Source: Butyricicoccus intestinisimiae
GTDB taxonomy: Bacteria > Bacillota > Clostridia > Oscillospirales > Butyricicoccaceae
Assembly: GCF_018918345.1 (NCBI RefSeq)
Contig: NZ_JAHLQI010000002.1
Coordinates: forward strand, 372,001-436,000
Direction of reading: 5' to 3'
Length of the DNA: 64,000 bases
Shown: positions 42,451 through 50,647 of the stretch, piece by piece
Numbering within the stretch: the first letter of the stretch is position 1
Layout: each line of letters opens with the position of its first letter
Program-made: the position numbers and the translations under genes
The notes under the pieces: generated by a model
The model's database searches: none
What the model was told of the DNA's origin: nothing
The model's input: only the letters and a program-made list of their open reading frames with translations

Positions 42451-43281
42451 ATGCAAATCACCATACAAGACAACCAACTCTTTGTCACCGGCTCCAGTCG
42501 GTTTTCCGCCCGCCAAACATTCACATGCGGCCAGTGCTTTCGCTGGACGGAACAACCGGACGGCAGCTATCTCGGTATCGTTCGCGGCTTACCCGCTCGC
42601 GTTTCCGATCAAGACGGCGCGCTGGTGCTTTCCTCTGACGAGCAGCAGTTTTCACAGCTCTGGCGCGATTATTTTGACTGCGACACAGACTATGCCGCCA
42701 TCTGCGACAGCTTTGCTGTAGATGCATTTACCGCTGCCGCTGCCGATTTTGGCCGCGGCATCCGCATTTTGCGGCAGGAGCCTTGGGAAGCTCTATGCAC
42801 CTTTATCCTCTCGCAATGCAACAACATCCCGCGCATCACGGGCATTGTAAACCGTCTGTGCACGCTGCTGGGCGAACCGATTTCTTTTGAACAGCAAACG
42901 CTGTATGCGTTTCCCAGTCCGGAACAGCTCGCCATCTGTACACCGGAGGATTTGGCATCTCTGCGCGCAGGCTACCGCACGCCGTATCTCATCGCCGCCG
43001 CACAGGCCGTCTGCTCCGGCACAGTTGATTTTTCCGCCCTGTCCCGCATGGACACGGACGCCGCCCGCCGCGAAATCATGCAGCTGCGCGGCGTGGGAAG
43101 AAAAGTCGCGGATTGCTTTTTGCTGTTCGGTCTGCACAAGCTGGACGCCTTCCCCGTAGATACATGGATGAAAAAAGCCGCCGCATATTACAGCGGCGAC
43201 ATGAAACAATTCATCAACAGCCCCTATGCGGGCGTGTATCAGCAGTATTTCTTTTTCTATACGCGGGAGAATTTTTCGTGA
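42451..43281 (+). CDS. ogg: 8-oxoguanine DNA glycosylase, Ogg1 type
   Basis: The 276-residue enzyme removes oxidised guanine. It has the Ogg N-terminal domain (FTCGQCFRWTEQPDGSY), a helix-hairpin-helix LRGVGRKVADCFLLFGL with the catalytic lysine in GVGRKVADC, and the catalytic aspartate in AFPVDTWMKK. This is the eukaryote-like Ogg1 family found in many Clostridia rather than MutM. Its stop codon abuts the stop of the convergent HD gene with no spacer. Confidence 0.93.
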   Translation: MQITIQDNQLFVTGSSRFSARQTFTCGQCFRWTEQPDGSYLGIVRGLPARVSDQDGALVLSSDEQQFSQLWRDYFDCDTDYAAICDSFAVDAFTAAAADFGRGIRILRQEPWEALCTFILSQCNNIPRITGIVNRLCTLLGEPISFEQQTLYAFPSPEQLAICTPEDLASLRAGYRTPYLIAAAQAVCSGTVDFSALSRMDTDAARREIMQLRGVGRKVADCFLLFGLHKLDAFPVDTWMKKAAAYYSGDMKQFINSPYAGVYQQYFFFYTRENFS

Positions 43282-43863
43282 TTATTCTTCCTCATTCCGG
43301 CTTTCGCACAGATACGTTGCCTCCAAATCCGACAAATGTACCTTTACGGCGAGCGGATACTGTTCATACGCATGCGCGATGGCAAACGAGCCCGCCTTTG
43401 CCGTATCGTCAAAGCCGCCCATGTGCCAGCGAATGGCAACCGCCTCGTCATTTTTCAGGCGCATAAATCGTTCGATGAGAAACACGGACTTTTCGCCGTG
43501 TCCATAGGGAAATCGGTCATTGATGGTATAATACGGCACTTTCTCCCATTGACCATCCTCGTTTTTGCGATTCCGGTACGAAACCTCATAAAATCCGGCT
43601 TTGCAGATGTCATGCAGCAGCGTACAAATTGCCACGCTCTCCGGATCGTCCTCGCCTTCTACGAAATGCTTTTTCATAAAGACCTTATAGACGTTCAGGC
43701 TGTGTTCCACCAAACCGCCCTCATAAGCTGCATGAAAACGCGTAGATGCCGGCGCTGTAAAAAAGTCCGAGCCAATCAGCCATTCCAGCAGGCGGTCTGC
43801 ACCGCGGCGCTTGATGTGCTGTGTATACTGATCGACAAAAATCTGTTTATAATCCAAACTCAT
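43282..43863 (-). CDS. HD-domain hydrolase
   Basis: The 193-residue protein has EGGLVEHSLNVYKVFMKKH and CTLLHDICKAGFYEVS, the His and His-Asp ligands of an HD phosphohydrolase, with a later IRWHMGGFDD. Such proteins hydrolyse nucleotides or RNA 3' ends; the substrate here is unknown. Its ATG overlaps the TGA of the CCA-adding gene (ATGA), so the two are translated together. Confidence 0.88.
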   Translation of the reverse strand: MSLDYKQIFVDQYTQHIKRRGADRLLEWLIGSDFFTAPASTRFHAAYEGGLVEHSLNVYKVFMKKHFVEGEDDPESVAICTLLHDICKAGFYEVSYRNRKNEDGQWEKVPYYTINDRFPYGHGEKSVFLIERFMRLKNDEAVAIRWHMGGFDDTAKAGSFAIAHAYEQYPLAVKVHLSDLEATYLCESRNEEE

Positions 43864-45377
43864 ATGACCACCTCAAATCCTGCCGCTGTCAGGGCGTTTC
43901 GCACCTGCTCCAGCGGTATTTTTTGTCCATATAGTACAATTTGTCCGCTGTCGAGCACAACTTCTGTCTTTTGCACCTCCGGAATGCGTTCCATCAGGCG
44001 GCGCACTTCGCGCGCACAGCAGCCTGCGCTCATGCCGCTGACCGTCAGTTCAATCTGATTCTGCCCGTCTTGCAGTTCTTCAAAGATTTCTCTGAGCCGC
44101 TCGCGTGTGTTATTTTCCGGTTCGTCCAGCACACGGTTCAGCATTTCGGACAAGAAAAAACCGATTTCCCGACCGGAAACGCCCCACGCCTGCAGGTCAT
44201 GGCCATTGACTGCCAAATCCCGTCGCGTCAGACAATCATGCTCTGCCAGCACTTCTTCCAACAGCTGTTCGGTCTCCAGCAGCTCTGTCTGATTGTGCGG
44301 CGTTGTTCCCTGCCCAATGCAGTCTGCTTTTTTGATTGCCAGCAGCTGCCGAAAAGTTGCTTCGCCATGCACCGCCAGCTTGCGCCGCACACTGCGCTTG
44401 GTCTGTCCCAGCGGCGTGTCATGATGCCGCACCAGATACAGCAATTGCTGTTCCATCTGCGTCGGCAGACGCAAATGCTGCACTGCCCGCTTTGCCACGA
44501 TATACGATTGCGCCGGATGGCCGTAAAAATGTCCGATGCCCTGTGCATCCACAGTAAATGTATCCGGCTTTCCGCAGTCGTGAAACAGCATGGTCAGCCG
44601 CAGCAGCGGTTCCGGCCGAATGCTCTCCATCGCGCGGACAGAATGCTCCCACACATCATATTTATGATGCGGATTACACTGTTGAAACCCCATCATCGGC
44701 GCAATTTCCGGCAAAATTTCCGCAAAAATCTCCGCAAACTCCATGCACACAGCACCGGCATATGCGCCGCTGACGATTTGCAGCAGCTCCGCCGTGATTC
44801 GCTCTGCGGAAACATGTGTCAAGCGATGTCTGTTGTCGCGCAGAGCCTGCGCCGTTTGCGCCTCTATTTCATATCCTCTGGTCGATGCAAATCGAAGTGC
44901 CCGCAGAATGCGCAGGGCATCCTCTTGAAACCGCGTCTCCGCATCGCCGACACAGCGAATGTGTTTCCGTGCCAAATCCTCTTTTCCGCCAAACGGGTCA
45001 CACAGTCCGCGCCGCGGACTCCACGCCATGGCATTGACCGTAAAATCCCGCCGTGCCAAATCCTGTGTAATATCCGTTACAAACGCCACGGAATCCGGTC
45101 TGCGCCCGTCGGAATACGCGCCTTCCGTGCGGAATGTCGTGATTTCTATCGGTTCTCCGTCCATGACAATGGTTACTGTTCCATGCTTGAGACCGGTTTC
45201 AATGACATGCAAATCGGAAAAAATCCGTTCTGTTTGTTCCGGTGTAGCTGCCGTGCACAAATCATAGTCATGCGGCTTTCCGCCTGCCAGCCAGTCGCGC
45301 ACTGCGCCGCCGACAATATAGCAGGCAAATCCCGCCTGTTCCAGCCGCTCCATGATGCTATGAATCTGCTTCGGCAC
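43860..45377 (-). CDS. cca: CCA tRNA nucleotidyltransferase with C-terminal HMA-like domain
   Basis: The 505-residue protein adds or repairs CCA tails. It shows GFACYIVGGAVRDWLAG, the DYDL metal site, RRDFTVNAMAW, RFQEDALRILRALRFA and an internal HD site (LFHDCGKPDTFT). Residues 441-505 are an extra domain: IELTVSGMSAGCCAREVRRL to NALTAAGFEVVI, shaped like a heavy-metal-associated domain but with adjacent cysteines (453-454) in place of CxxC. The GTG at 45377 has no clear ribosome site; coding similarity seems to extend upstream (NFYVPKQI), and an ATT at 45398 overlapping the DUF896 stop might be the true start. Confidence 0.9.
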   Translation of the reverse strand: MPKQIHSIMERLEQAGFACYIVGGAVRDWLAGGKPHDYDLCTAATPEQTERIFSDLHVIETGLKHGTVTIVMDGEPIEITTFRTEGAYSDGRRPDSVAFVTDITQDLARRDFTVNAMAWSPRRGLCDPFGGKEDLARKHIRCVGDAETRFQEDALRILRALRFASTRGYEIEAQTAQALRDNRHRLTHVSAERITAELLQIVSGAYAGAVCMEFAEIFAEILPEIAPMMGFQQCNPHHKYDVWEHSVRAMESIRPEPLLRLTMLFHDCGKPDTFTVDAQGIGHFYGHPAQSYIVAKRAVQHLRLPTQMEQQLLYLVRHHDTPLGQTKRSVRRKLAVHGEATFRQLLAIKKADCIGQGTTPHNQTELLETEQLLEEVLAEHDCLTRRDLAVNGHDLQAWGVSGREIGFFLSEMLNRVLDEPENNTRERLREIFEELQDGQNQIELTVSGMSAGCCAREVRRLMERIPEVQKTEVVLDSGQIVLYGQKIPLEQVRNALTAAGFEVVI

Positions 45378-45393
45378 ATAGAAATTGGTCGTG

Positions 45394-45618
45394 TTAATGA
45401 CGCCGCAAACCGTTATACGGCTTTCGCTGCAGCGGGTGCTTGGTGCCGTCCGGTTCTACAATTGTCGTGTTGTCCAACTGTGCCTTGAGATTGGCACGGT
45501 ACTCTGCAATATATTCATCGCGCAGCTGCTTCTGCTCGACCTTTTCCGCGTCGGTCAAGCCCTCTGCCTTTGCCTTCTTCGCCAGCGCATTGATGCGCGC
45601 AATTTTCTGTTTTTCCAT
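45394..45618 (-). CDS. DUF896 (YnzC-like) small protein
   Basis: The 74-residue protein MEKQKIARINALAKKAKAEG continues with LTDAEKVEQKQLRDEYIAEY and ends KHPLQRKPYNGLRR. This is the UPF0291/DUF896 pattern, two helices with a short basic tail, conserved in Firmicutes; function unknown. It is the first gene of the DUF896-cca-HD operon from the promoter at 45658-45686. Confidence 0.92.
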   Translation of the reverse strand: MEKQKIARINALAKKAKAEGLTDAEKVEQKQLRDEYIAEYRANLKAQLDNTTIVEPDGTKHPLQRKPYNGLRRH

Positions 45619-45657
45619 CGTTCTGCCTCCATCTATTCCAAATTCCTTTATCTTTTT

Positions 45658-45686
45658 ATTATACTAACTTCGCGCAGGTGTGGCAA
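45658..45686 (-). promoter_or_regulatory. Promoter of the DUF896-cca-HD operon
   Basis: On the minus strand TTGCCA (45681-45686) and TATAAT (45658-45663) are 17 bp apart. Confidence 0.75.
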
Positions 45687-45722
45687 GTGCAAGTATCTCT
45701 TCATTTTTTGTATCAATGAAAT

Positions 45723-45764
45723 CTTAAGGTTTCTTTATATTTACTTAAGATTTCTTTATATTTA
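45723..45764 (+). repeat. Tandem 21-bp direct repeat upstream of the AT-rich island
   Basis: Units 45723-45743 and 45744-45764 differ at one base; each begins CTTAAG and ends TTTATATTTA. The spacing is two helical turns and the array ends 5 nt before the -35 at 45770, the place for an activator such as a response regulator dimer pair. Confidence 0.85.
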
Positions 45765-45769
45765 AATTA

Positions 45770-45798
45770 TTGCAATCTAACTTCGATTGTGCTATCAT
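45770..45798 (+). promoter_or_regulatory. Promoter of the AT-rich two-gene island
   Basis: TTGCAA (45770-45775) and TATCAT (45793-45798) are 17 bp apart; the imperfect -35 suits activation from the tandem repeat. Confidence 0.7.
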
Positions 45799-45836
45799 GC
45801 AATCAAAATTGTATAACACATGTATCAGGTATCCAT

Positions 45837-46508
45837 ATGAATTACTTAACTTTCGATCCAAATATTCAGAACGCATTCATATCCATTGGCATATCAAATA
45901 TCTGCTGTAATAGTACAGATTATTCTATCTTTCATCTAAAAGACAAAGCTGATAACTTTCTATCTCTTCTCGAATTTCCTCCATATTCTGACTCCGTTGA
46001 CATGAAAAACAGCTTCTATCGCACGCCTTTAACGATTCTATATAGTTATTGTCCTTTAGAAATATGTGGACTGTACGCAACGATATTCCATCTGAAAGAC
46101 TACAATCTTCCCATATATATCACATCACCCGACAAAAAATCCAATGCGAATTTCATTAGTTACAGTGATTATCCTCCTAACGAAATTCTCTCTCAAGTAT
46201 CTAATAAAAAACGATTATCCAACGCTAGAAAACGAGACATATGCGATACTTGGAGACAGTTATTAGAAGAAAATAGGAATTTACGACTTTGGAAATCAAA
46301 TACTCTTGTCAGTGCACCGGATGACTATTTCGATTCAGATATTCAAAACGTCCTGCAATGCAAAGCAAATTCTGATATGCTATTGTCCATCCAATCACGA
46401 CTACGTAGTGAATACCATATCAGTCTAAATTCTAAATACATAGAATGGAGGTTAAAATATATTTCTAAACAAATTAATACTAATTCAAGAGGTGGTAATC
46501 TAAAATGA
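45837..46508 (+). CDS. DUF3658-like protein of unknown function in an AT-rich island
   Basis: The 223-residue cytoplasmic protein starts MNYLTFDPNIQNAFISIGIS. Its C-terminal half (residues about 125-205) reads DICDTWRQLLEENRNLRLW then LVSAPDDYFDSDIQNVL, which resembles the DUF3658 domain that often follows DUF1835. The N-terminal half does not look like a normal DUF1835. The ATG at 45837 has only a weak site, but it fits the promoter position. The gene overlaps the next by ATGA. Base composition is far AT-richer than the flanks, suggesting recent acquisition. Confidence 0.7.
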   Translation: MNYLTFDPNIQNAFISIGISNICCNSTDYSIFHLKDKADNFLSLLEFPPYSDSVDMKNSFYRTPLTILYSYCPLEICGLYATIFHLKDYNLPIYITSPDKKSNANFISYSDYPPNEILSQVSNKKRLSNARKRDICDTWRQLLEENRNLRLWKSNTLVSAPDDYFDSDIQNVLQCKANSDMLLSIQSRLRSEYHISLNSKYIEWRLKYISKQINTNSRGGNLK

Positions 46509-47122
46509 AAAAAAAGATTTTTTCTCTAATCGTTCTGTGTTCGTTGCTAATAACTCTTCTTCCTGCAAAATCTTATGCGGTTGATACCAACGAGAATCCC
46601 CAAAACATTGTTCTAACTGAAGAGGACAAAACCACTGATGAAAATTTGGATTCTTTATCAAATGAGAATTTAATTGCATCAGAAACTGTCGAGGTTCCTA
46701 TTTCGTTAAGCCTATCCGAATTTAATGAAATAAAACCTGAACTCGATAAATATAATACGCCTTATTCAGTTCAAGGAAGCCGTGCTATTGTTAGGGTCAA
46801 TGTTACGACTAATATTCATTATGTGCGTCAATTATATTTTTCTATTACTGCTCACTGTAGTAAAACCCTATTGACCAAAATAACCGGTTCTATTACTTGG
46901 AAGTACCAAACATCTAAGGGATATTCAAAAGCTAATAAAATCTATATTAACTATAAGGATTCATTTGGTATTCCCAAATATACTCTAACGTGTATAAAAT
47001 ATACTGGCAAAACTTTTTCTTCTGGAAAAAAAATTCGAGCTGACTTCAATCTAAATATTGAGGCTACCGGCAAGGTATCTGGGGGAACTGTATCCAGAAC
47101 TGTTACCGGCACTATACCATAA
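46505..47122 (+). CDS. Secreted protein of unknown function in the AT-rich island
   Basis: The 205-residue protein has a signal peptide (MKKKIFSLIVLCSLLITLLP, then AKSYA), an acidic low-complexity stretch to about residue 75, and a beta-rich C-terminal domain (RQLYFSITAHCSKTLLTKIT, GTVSRTVTGTIP). Two to three cysteines only. I recognise no family. It is co-translated with the DUF3658-like gene and ends at a strong terminator. The domain type recalls small exported Clostridial proteins encoded beside response regulators, which is only an impression. Confidence 0.75.
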   Translation: MKKKIFSLIVLCSLLITLLPAKSYAVDTNENPQNIVLTEEDKTTDENLDSLSNENLIASETVEVPISLSLSEFNEIKPELDKYNTPYSVQGSRAIVRVNVTTNIHYVRQLYFSITAHCSKTLLTKITGSITWKYQTSKGYSKANKIYINYKDSFGIPKYTLTCIKYTGKTFSSGKKIRADFNLNIEATGKVSGGTVSRTVTGTIP

Positions 47123-47130
47123 CCCTTATC

Positions 47131-47162
47131 AGCCAACGAAGAATTTGATTTCTTCGTTGGCT
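47131..47162 (+). terminator. Terminator of the AT-rich island
   Basis: A perfect 13-bp stem (47131-47143 with 47150-47162) is followed by TTTATATTTT. Confidence 0.9.
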
Positions 47163-47180
47163 TTTATATTTTCAGACTGC

Positions 47181-47209
47181 TTGACAGCAATTCCCTCATA
47201 TGGTACGGT
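47181..47209 (+). promoter_or_regulatory. Possible promoter of metY
   Basis: TTGACA (47181-47186) is 17 bp from the weak -10 TACGGT (47204-47209). No S-box or T-box leader fits in the remaining 60 nt. Confidence 0.45.
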
Positions 47210-47269
47210 ATTAGTATATTTTGTTGAAAACGCTCAAGTTTTTCCCACTAGAAAGGTAGGTTTTGTATA

Positions 47270-48544
47270 ATGAGACCGGAAACCATGTGTATTCAGGCAG
47301 GCTACGAGCCGAAAAACGGCAGCCCGCGTGCCCTGCCAATTTATCAGTCTACGACATTTACGTTCGACTCCACAGAGCATGTCGGTGCCCTGTTCGACCT
47401 GACCGCAGGCGATGCGTTCTACACCCGACTGGGCAATCCGACCACGGACTGCGTAGAGAAGAAAATTGCCGCGCTGGAAGGCGGCGTCGGCGCGCTGTGC
47501 ACCAGCTCCGGACAGGCGGCATCCATGCTCGCTGTGATGAACATTGCGGAGGCAGGCGACCATATCATTGCAGCTTCTGCCATTTACGGCGGTACATTCA
47601 ATCTGCTCGGCGTGACACTCAAAAAATTTGGTGTTGACGTCACGTTTGTTGACGGCGACGCACCACTGGAGCAATTACAGAAGGAAATTCGTCCGAACAC
47701 CAAGGCTGTTTTCGGCGAAACCATCGCCAATCCGGCACTTCATGTGCTCGACATCGAAAAGTTTGCCGCTCTGGCTCACAACAACGGCATTCCGCTCATC
47801 GTAGACAACACATTCGCCACGCCGATTCTGTGCCGTCCGTTTGAATTTGGTGCTGACATTATTGTTCATTCCACGACCAAATACATGGACGGTCACGCCG
47901 TACAGATGGGCGGCGTCATTGTCGACAGCGGCAAATTCGACTGGGGCGCTTCGGGCAAGTTCCCGGGACTGACCGAACCGGACGAGTCGTATCACGGTCT
48001 GCGCTACACCGAATCTTTCGGCGCTGCCGCTTACATCACCAAGGCGCGCGTGCAGCTTATGCGCGACATGGGCACCTGCCAGACGCCGATGGGTGCATTC
48101 CTGCTCGACCTCGGCTTACAGACGCTGCCGCTTCGCATCCGTCAGCACAGCAGCAACGCGCTGAAAGTTGCGCAGTTCTTGGAGCAGCAGCCGGATGTAG
48201 AATTTATCAACTATCCGAATCTGCCGTCTGACAAGTATCATGCGCTGGCACGGAAATATCTGCCGGAAGGCACCGCCGGTGTCATTTCGTTCTCGATCAA
48301 GGGCGGCCGTGCGCGCGCCGCCAAGTTTATCGACAGCCTGAAGATGATTTCTCTGGAGGTTCATGTCGCAGACATTCACAGCTGCATCCTGCATCCGGCA
48401 ACGGCAACCCATCGCCAGCTCAGTGATGAGCAGCTGGTTGCCTGCGGCATCACGCCGGGTCTTGTGCGTCTGTCTGTTGGTCTGGAGCATGTCGACGACA
48501 TCCTTGACGATCTCAAGCAGGCATTTGCCGCTATCGCGCAATAA
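47270..48544 (+). CDS. metY: O-acetylhomoserine sulfhydrylase (PLP enzyme)
   Basis: This enzyme makes homocysteine from O-acetylhomoserine and sulfide. The 424-residue protein begins MRPETMCIQAGYEPKNGSPR and has YTRLGNPTTDCVEKKIAALE, the PLP-lysine motif HSTTKYMDGHAVQMGG, and a C-terminal HPATATHRQLSDEQL stretch typical of the Cys/Met metabolism PLP family. Length and the long insertion near GKFPGLTEPDESYHGL fit MetY rather than MetB or MetC. Single gene with its own terminator. Confidence 0.93.
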   Translation: MRPETMCIQAGYEPKNGSPRALPIYQSTTFTFDSTEHVGALFDLTAGDAFYTRLGNPTTDCVEKKIAALEGGVGALCTSSGQAASMLAVMNIAEAGDHIIAASAIYGGTFNLLGVTLKKFGVDVTFVDGDAPLEQLQKEIRPNTKAVFGETIANPALHVLDIEKFAALAHNNGIPLIVDNTFATPILCRPFEFGADIIVHSTTKYMDGHAVQMGGVIVDSGKFDWGASGKFPGLTEPDESYHGLRYTESFGAAAYITKARVQLMRDMGTCQTPMGAFLLDLGLQTLPLRIRQHSSNALKVAQFLEQQPDVEFINYPNLPSDKYHALARKYLPEGTAGVISFSIKGGRARAAKFIDSLKMISLEVHVADIHSCILHPATATHRQLSDEQLVACGITPGLVRLSVGLEHVDDILDDLKQAFAAIAQ

Positions 48545-48556
48545 CACAGCAAAAGA

Positions 48557-48584
48557 AAATGCCATCCGAAACCGGATGGCATTT
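48557..48584. terminator. Bidirectional terminator between metY and the SLH gene
   Basis: A perfect 12-bp stem (48557-48568 with 48573-48584) has an A run before and a T run after it. Confidence 0.9.
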
Positions 48585-48614
48585 TTTGTTGTCTTATTGC
48601 TTTTTCGTGGTCAA

Positions 48615-49304
48615 TCAGCCGGTAATTCCCAGATACTGAGACAGCATACGAGCTGCCTGTGCACGGTTGGCAACGCCCTGCGGCTGGAGATACAGAACAC
48701 CGTTCACCGGAACGCCCTGAATGATCTTACGTGCATTGCACCAAATCATTGCGTTCTTTGCCCAAGCACCAACATCCTTAAAGTCCGGATGCGGCAGTAC
48801 AGCACCGTTTACAATGGACGGGCTGCCGGCAGCGTAGTACAGGATCTTTGCGAACTCCTGACGGGTAACATTCTGATACGGGCGGAAGGTGCCGTCGCCG
48901 TAACCAGCGATAACGCCTCTCTGTGCTGCCCACTGGACTGCATCATAGAACCAAAGATTCTTGTTGGTGACATCGGTAAATGCCGGTGCAGCATTCTTGT
49001 TAAAGGTCTTGTCGCTGGAGCGGTTGTACATGGTCTGCACAACCATTGCGCGGTTAAAACCAACTTCCGGTGCAAATCTGTCGGCAGAAACACCGATCAT
49101 AATATCATGGTTATATACGTACTGCACACTCGGTGTGTACCAAGCATCTGCCGGTACATCCTTAAATACCACAGATACAGGCGGCTTCAGGGAAGCTTCG
49201 TCATCCTTTGCATCAGCCCCCGTCGTATCCGCTGCAAATGCAGCAACCGAAAGCATTGCTGTCATACATCCCGCTAACAGCAGACTAATCAATCTCTTTT
49301 TCAT
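48615..49304 (-). CDS. Secreted S-layer-homology (SLH) domain protein
   Basis: The 229-residue protein has a signal peptide (MKKRLISLLLAGCMTAML, cleaved near AFAA) and three SLH repeats (FKDVPADAWYTPSVQYVYNH, FTDVTNKNLWFYDAVQWAAQ, FKDVGAWAKNAMIWCNARKI) that fill the rest. SLH repeats bind pyruvylated wall polymers, so it sits on the cell surface; there is no further catalytic part. The ATG at 49304 follows AAAGGAG. Confidence 0.93.
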   Translation of the reverse strand: MKKRLISLLLAGCMTAMLSVAAFAADTTGADAKDDEASLKPPVSVVFKDVPADAWYTPSVQYVYNHDIMIGVSADRFAPEVGFNRAMVVQTMYNRSSDKTFNKNAAPAFTDVTNKNLWFYDAVQWAAQRGVIAGYGDGTFRPYQNVTRQEFAKILYYAAGSPSIVNGAVLPHPDFKDVGAWAKNAMIWCNARKIIQGVPVNGVLYLQPQGVANRAQAARMLSQYLGITG

Positions 49305-49352
49305 ATTAGCTACTCCTTTCAGCGTTTCACATACGCTTCTATATTTATTTAT

Positions 49353-49381
49353 ATTATACAAAATCAATCTCCGTTTGTCAA
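49353..49381 (-). promoter_or_regulatory. Full-consensus promoter of the SLH gene
   Basis: On the minus strand TTGACA (49376-49381) and TATAAT (49353-49358) are 17 bp apart. Confidence 0.85.
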
Positions 49382-49476
49382 TCAATACCCTGAAATATAT
49401 ACAACGTTTTCCCTGCCATACAAACGACATTTTTGCACATGTTTTTCTAGTATTTTTCAACTTTTTCTGTACAAAA

Positions 49477-49510
49477 ACCGACAAGCAGCACGCATGTGCC
49501 ACTTATCGGT
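49477..49510 (-). terminator. Terminator after tatD
   Basis: Imperfect stem with arms near 49477-49485 and 49502-49510, followed on the minus strand by TTTTTG. Confidence 0.65.
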
Positions 49511-49523
49511 CATTGTTTGTTCG

Positions 49524-50315
49524 TTATGCAATTCCAAAAAACGCTTTTCCGTTTTGTGTCGTTATATCTTCTACTTCCTGCACGGTCAAGCCCTTAAAGC
49601 TGGCGATTTGCTCCGCCACCCGATGCACAAACAGCGAGCTGTTGCGAACGCGGCCTTCCGCAAGCCGTTCCGGCTCCGGCGTGAGATACGGGCTGTCTGT
49701 CTCAATCATGATGCGGTCCATGGGTAGACCTTCGATGACGCGGCGGGCTTTTTTTGCCTTGCCGTAGGTGATGACGCCGGTAAACGACAGATTCCACCCC
49801 AGCTTGACGATTTCCTTCGCCATTTCCAAGCTGCCGGAATAGCAGTGATACACGCCTTTGAGGTCGGAAAACTCTTTGACAATATCAAAACAGTCCTCGT
49901 GCGCCTCTCGGTCATGAATGATGACCGGCATGTGCAGCTCCCGCGCCAGCTCCAGCTGTTTGCGCAGCAGGATTTTCTGCTGCTCGCGCGGCGGCGTGGT
50001 CTCCGGCGAACGCTTCTCCCAATAATAATCCAAGCCGATTTCACCAATCGCCTTGACCTTCGGTTCTGCCGCCAAGGTGCGAATAATGTCAATGTCTGCG
50101 TCCGTGACGCCGACGCTGTACTCCGGATGAATGCCGACCGCCGCATACATGAAATCATAGGTATGCGCCAGCCGCACCGCCGTTTTGGACGTCTCCACAT
50201 CACAGCCCGGATTGAGAATCAACCCGACGTTGTGTTCCTGCATGGACCGGAGCAGCGTATCCCGATCCGCATCAAACCAACTGTCATCATAGTGTGCATG
50301 GGTATCAAACAGCAT
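49524..50315 (-). CDS. tatD: TatD-family metal-dependent DNase
   Basis: The 263-residue protein starts MLFDTHAHYDD (metal-binding HxH) and has AAVGIHPEYS, IGEIGLDYYW, HMPVIIHDREAHED, GVYHCYSGS and MIETDSPYLTPEP, the full TatD set. It is a cytoplasmic 3'-5' nuclease of DNA repair and turnover. It follows the YbjQ gene by 14 nt and is often next to metG in Firmicutes, as it nearly is here. Confidence 0.95.
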   Translation of the reverse strand: MLFDTHAHYDDSWFDADRDTLLRSMQEHNVGLILNPGCDVETSKTAVRLAHTYDFMYAAVGIHPEYSVGVTDADIDIIRTLAAEPKVKAIGEIGLDYYWEKRSPETTPPREQQKILLRKQLELARELHMPVIIHDREAHEDCFDIVKEFSDLKGVYHCYSGSLEMAKEIVKLGWNLSFTGVITYGKAKKARRVIEGLPMDRIMIETDSPYLTPEPERLAEGRVRNSSLFVHRVAEQIASFKGLTVQEVEDITTQNGKAFFGIA

Positions 50316-50329
50316 ATCTGTTTCCTTTC

Positions 50330-50647
50330 TTACTTGTTCAGAATACGCACCGCCGTACCATACGCAATCACTTCCGCAGCACCTGCCATGAGCTGTGAAG
50401 AGCCATACCGCACGCCGATGATGGCATCCGCACCCAGTGCCTTTGCCTCATCCACCATGCGTTTGACGGCAATCTGCCGTGCCTCTTCCAGCATCTGCGT
50501 GTAGCCGACAATCTCTCCGCCGACCAATGTTTTCATGCCTGCCATAAAGTCTTTTCCGACATTTTTGGTCTGAACGATGGTTCCTTTTACCATTCCCAGT
50601 GCCTCGATTTCTGCACCCGGGATGTACTCAATACTTAGCAGCTTCAT
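50330..50647 (-). CDS. YbjQ/UPF0145 family protein
   Basis: The 105-residue protein has IPGAEIEALGMVKGTIVQTK, then ARQIAVKRMVDEAKALGADA and the glycine-rich IIGVRYGSS, as in the YbjQ family, a pentameric fold of unknown role often called heavy-metal-binding. The ATG at 50647 follows GGAGGAG. It overlaps the MerR gene by 20 nt, so both are translated together. Confidence 0.9.
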   Translation of the reverse strand: MKLLSIEYIPGAEIEALGMVKGTIVQTKNVGKDFMAGMKTLVGGEIVGYTQMLEEARQIAVKRMVDEAKALGADAIIGVRYGSSQLMAGAAEVIAYGTAVRILNK

